Assembly (NCBI GenBank): GCA_023429565.1
Contig: JAEZDJ010000024.1
Location: 1-13,932 of the forward strand
Direction: 5' to 3'
DNA: 13,932 nt
DNA from: Actinomycetes bacterium
GTDB taxonomy: Bacteria; Actinomycetota; Coriobacteriia; Coriobacteriales; Eggerthellaceae
The translations under genes were made by a program, and so were the position numbers. The notes beneath the pieces are model-generated. The model was not told the origin of the DNA. It saw only the letters and a list, made by a program, of their open reading frames with translations, and made no database searches. Below, piece after piece: positions 13,908 to 13,932 of the stretch (position 1 is the stretch's first letter; each line of letters begins with the position of its first letter).

Positions 13908-13932
13908 GTTCAACTTACGAATTCAATTAAGG
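13760..13932. other. Upstream flank and probable end of the IS
   Basis: This stretch precedes the transposase on its strand. It should contain the transposase promoter and the outer inverted repeat (AAACTGGAC at 13895-13903). The last 25 bases become AT-rich (TTACGAATTCAATTAAGG), which may be target DNA outside the element. No gene is visible. Confidence 0.4.

Overview
The window looks like chromosomal DNA of a GC-rich actinobacterium, most likely a gut-type member of the Coriobacteriia (Eggerthellaceae/Atopobiaceae range). This rests on high-GC codon use, the Gram-positive style lipoprotein and cell-wall genes, the non-mevalonate isoprenoid gene dxr, and an IS30-type transposase with a Cys-rich N-terminal region. 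The taxonomic call is inference from protein style and gene order, not a database result.

Left part (1-3500): a polar amino acid ABC importer operon. It encodes a lipoprotein solute-binding protein, a membrane permease and an ATPase, followed 2 nt later by a histidine-phosphatase-family enzyme. A good extended -10 promoter (TATACT at 185-190) with an overlapping dyad lies in front. A perfect TATAAT flanked by hairpins separates the binding protein from the permease. The operon ends in a convergent hairpin pair shared with a minus-strand GNAT acetyltransferase (3509-4174).

Middle (4398-7269): a membrane-anchored C39-like cysteine peptidase and a membrane-anchored HtrA/DegP-type serine protease with one PDZ domain, both apparently facing the cell exterior. 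A strong terminator closes the HtrA gene. The 352-base gap before pyrH holds two more terminator-like hairpins, one with a perfect 13-bp stem, then tandem dyads and a -10-like TACTAT.

Right-centre (7270-11735): a tightly packed conserved cluster pyrH-frr-uppS-cdsA-dxr. It couples UTP/CTP precursor supply (UMP kinase), ribosome recycling, undecaprenyl-PP synthesis for cell-wall carriers, CDP-diacylglycerol for phospholipids, and the committed step of the MEP isoprenoid pathway that feeds uppS. The rpsB-tsf genes usual upstream and rseP-ispG often found downstream are not next to it here.

Right end (11736-13932): about 700 bases without a convincing gene, then an IS30-family transposase on the minus strand. 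The gene-free stretch carries a 51-nt nested palindrome, an AT-rich island with a perfect TATAAT, and a scattered family of GCAA..CTGGACA repeats. One related copy lies just outside the transposase's upstream end, so the repeats are probably element-end or transposase-binding sequences.

No CRISPR array, tRNA, rRNA or clear defence system was seen. The most unusual material is in non-coding DNA (7097-7125, 7157-7206, 12033-12083, 12190-12400) and not in a new protein system.
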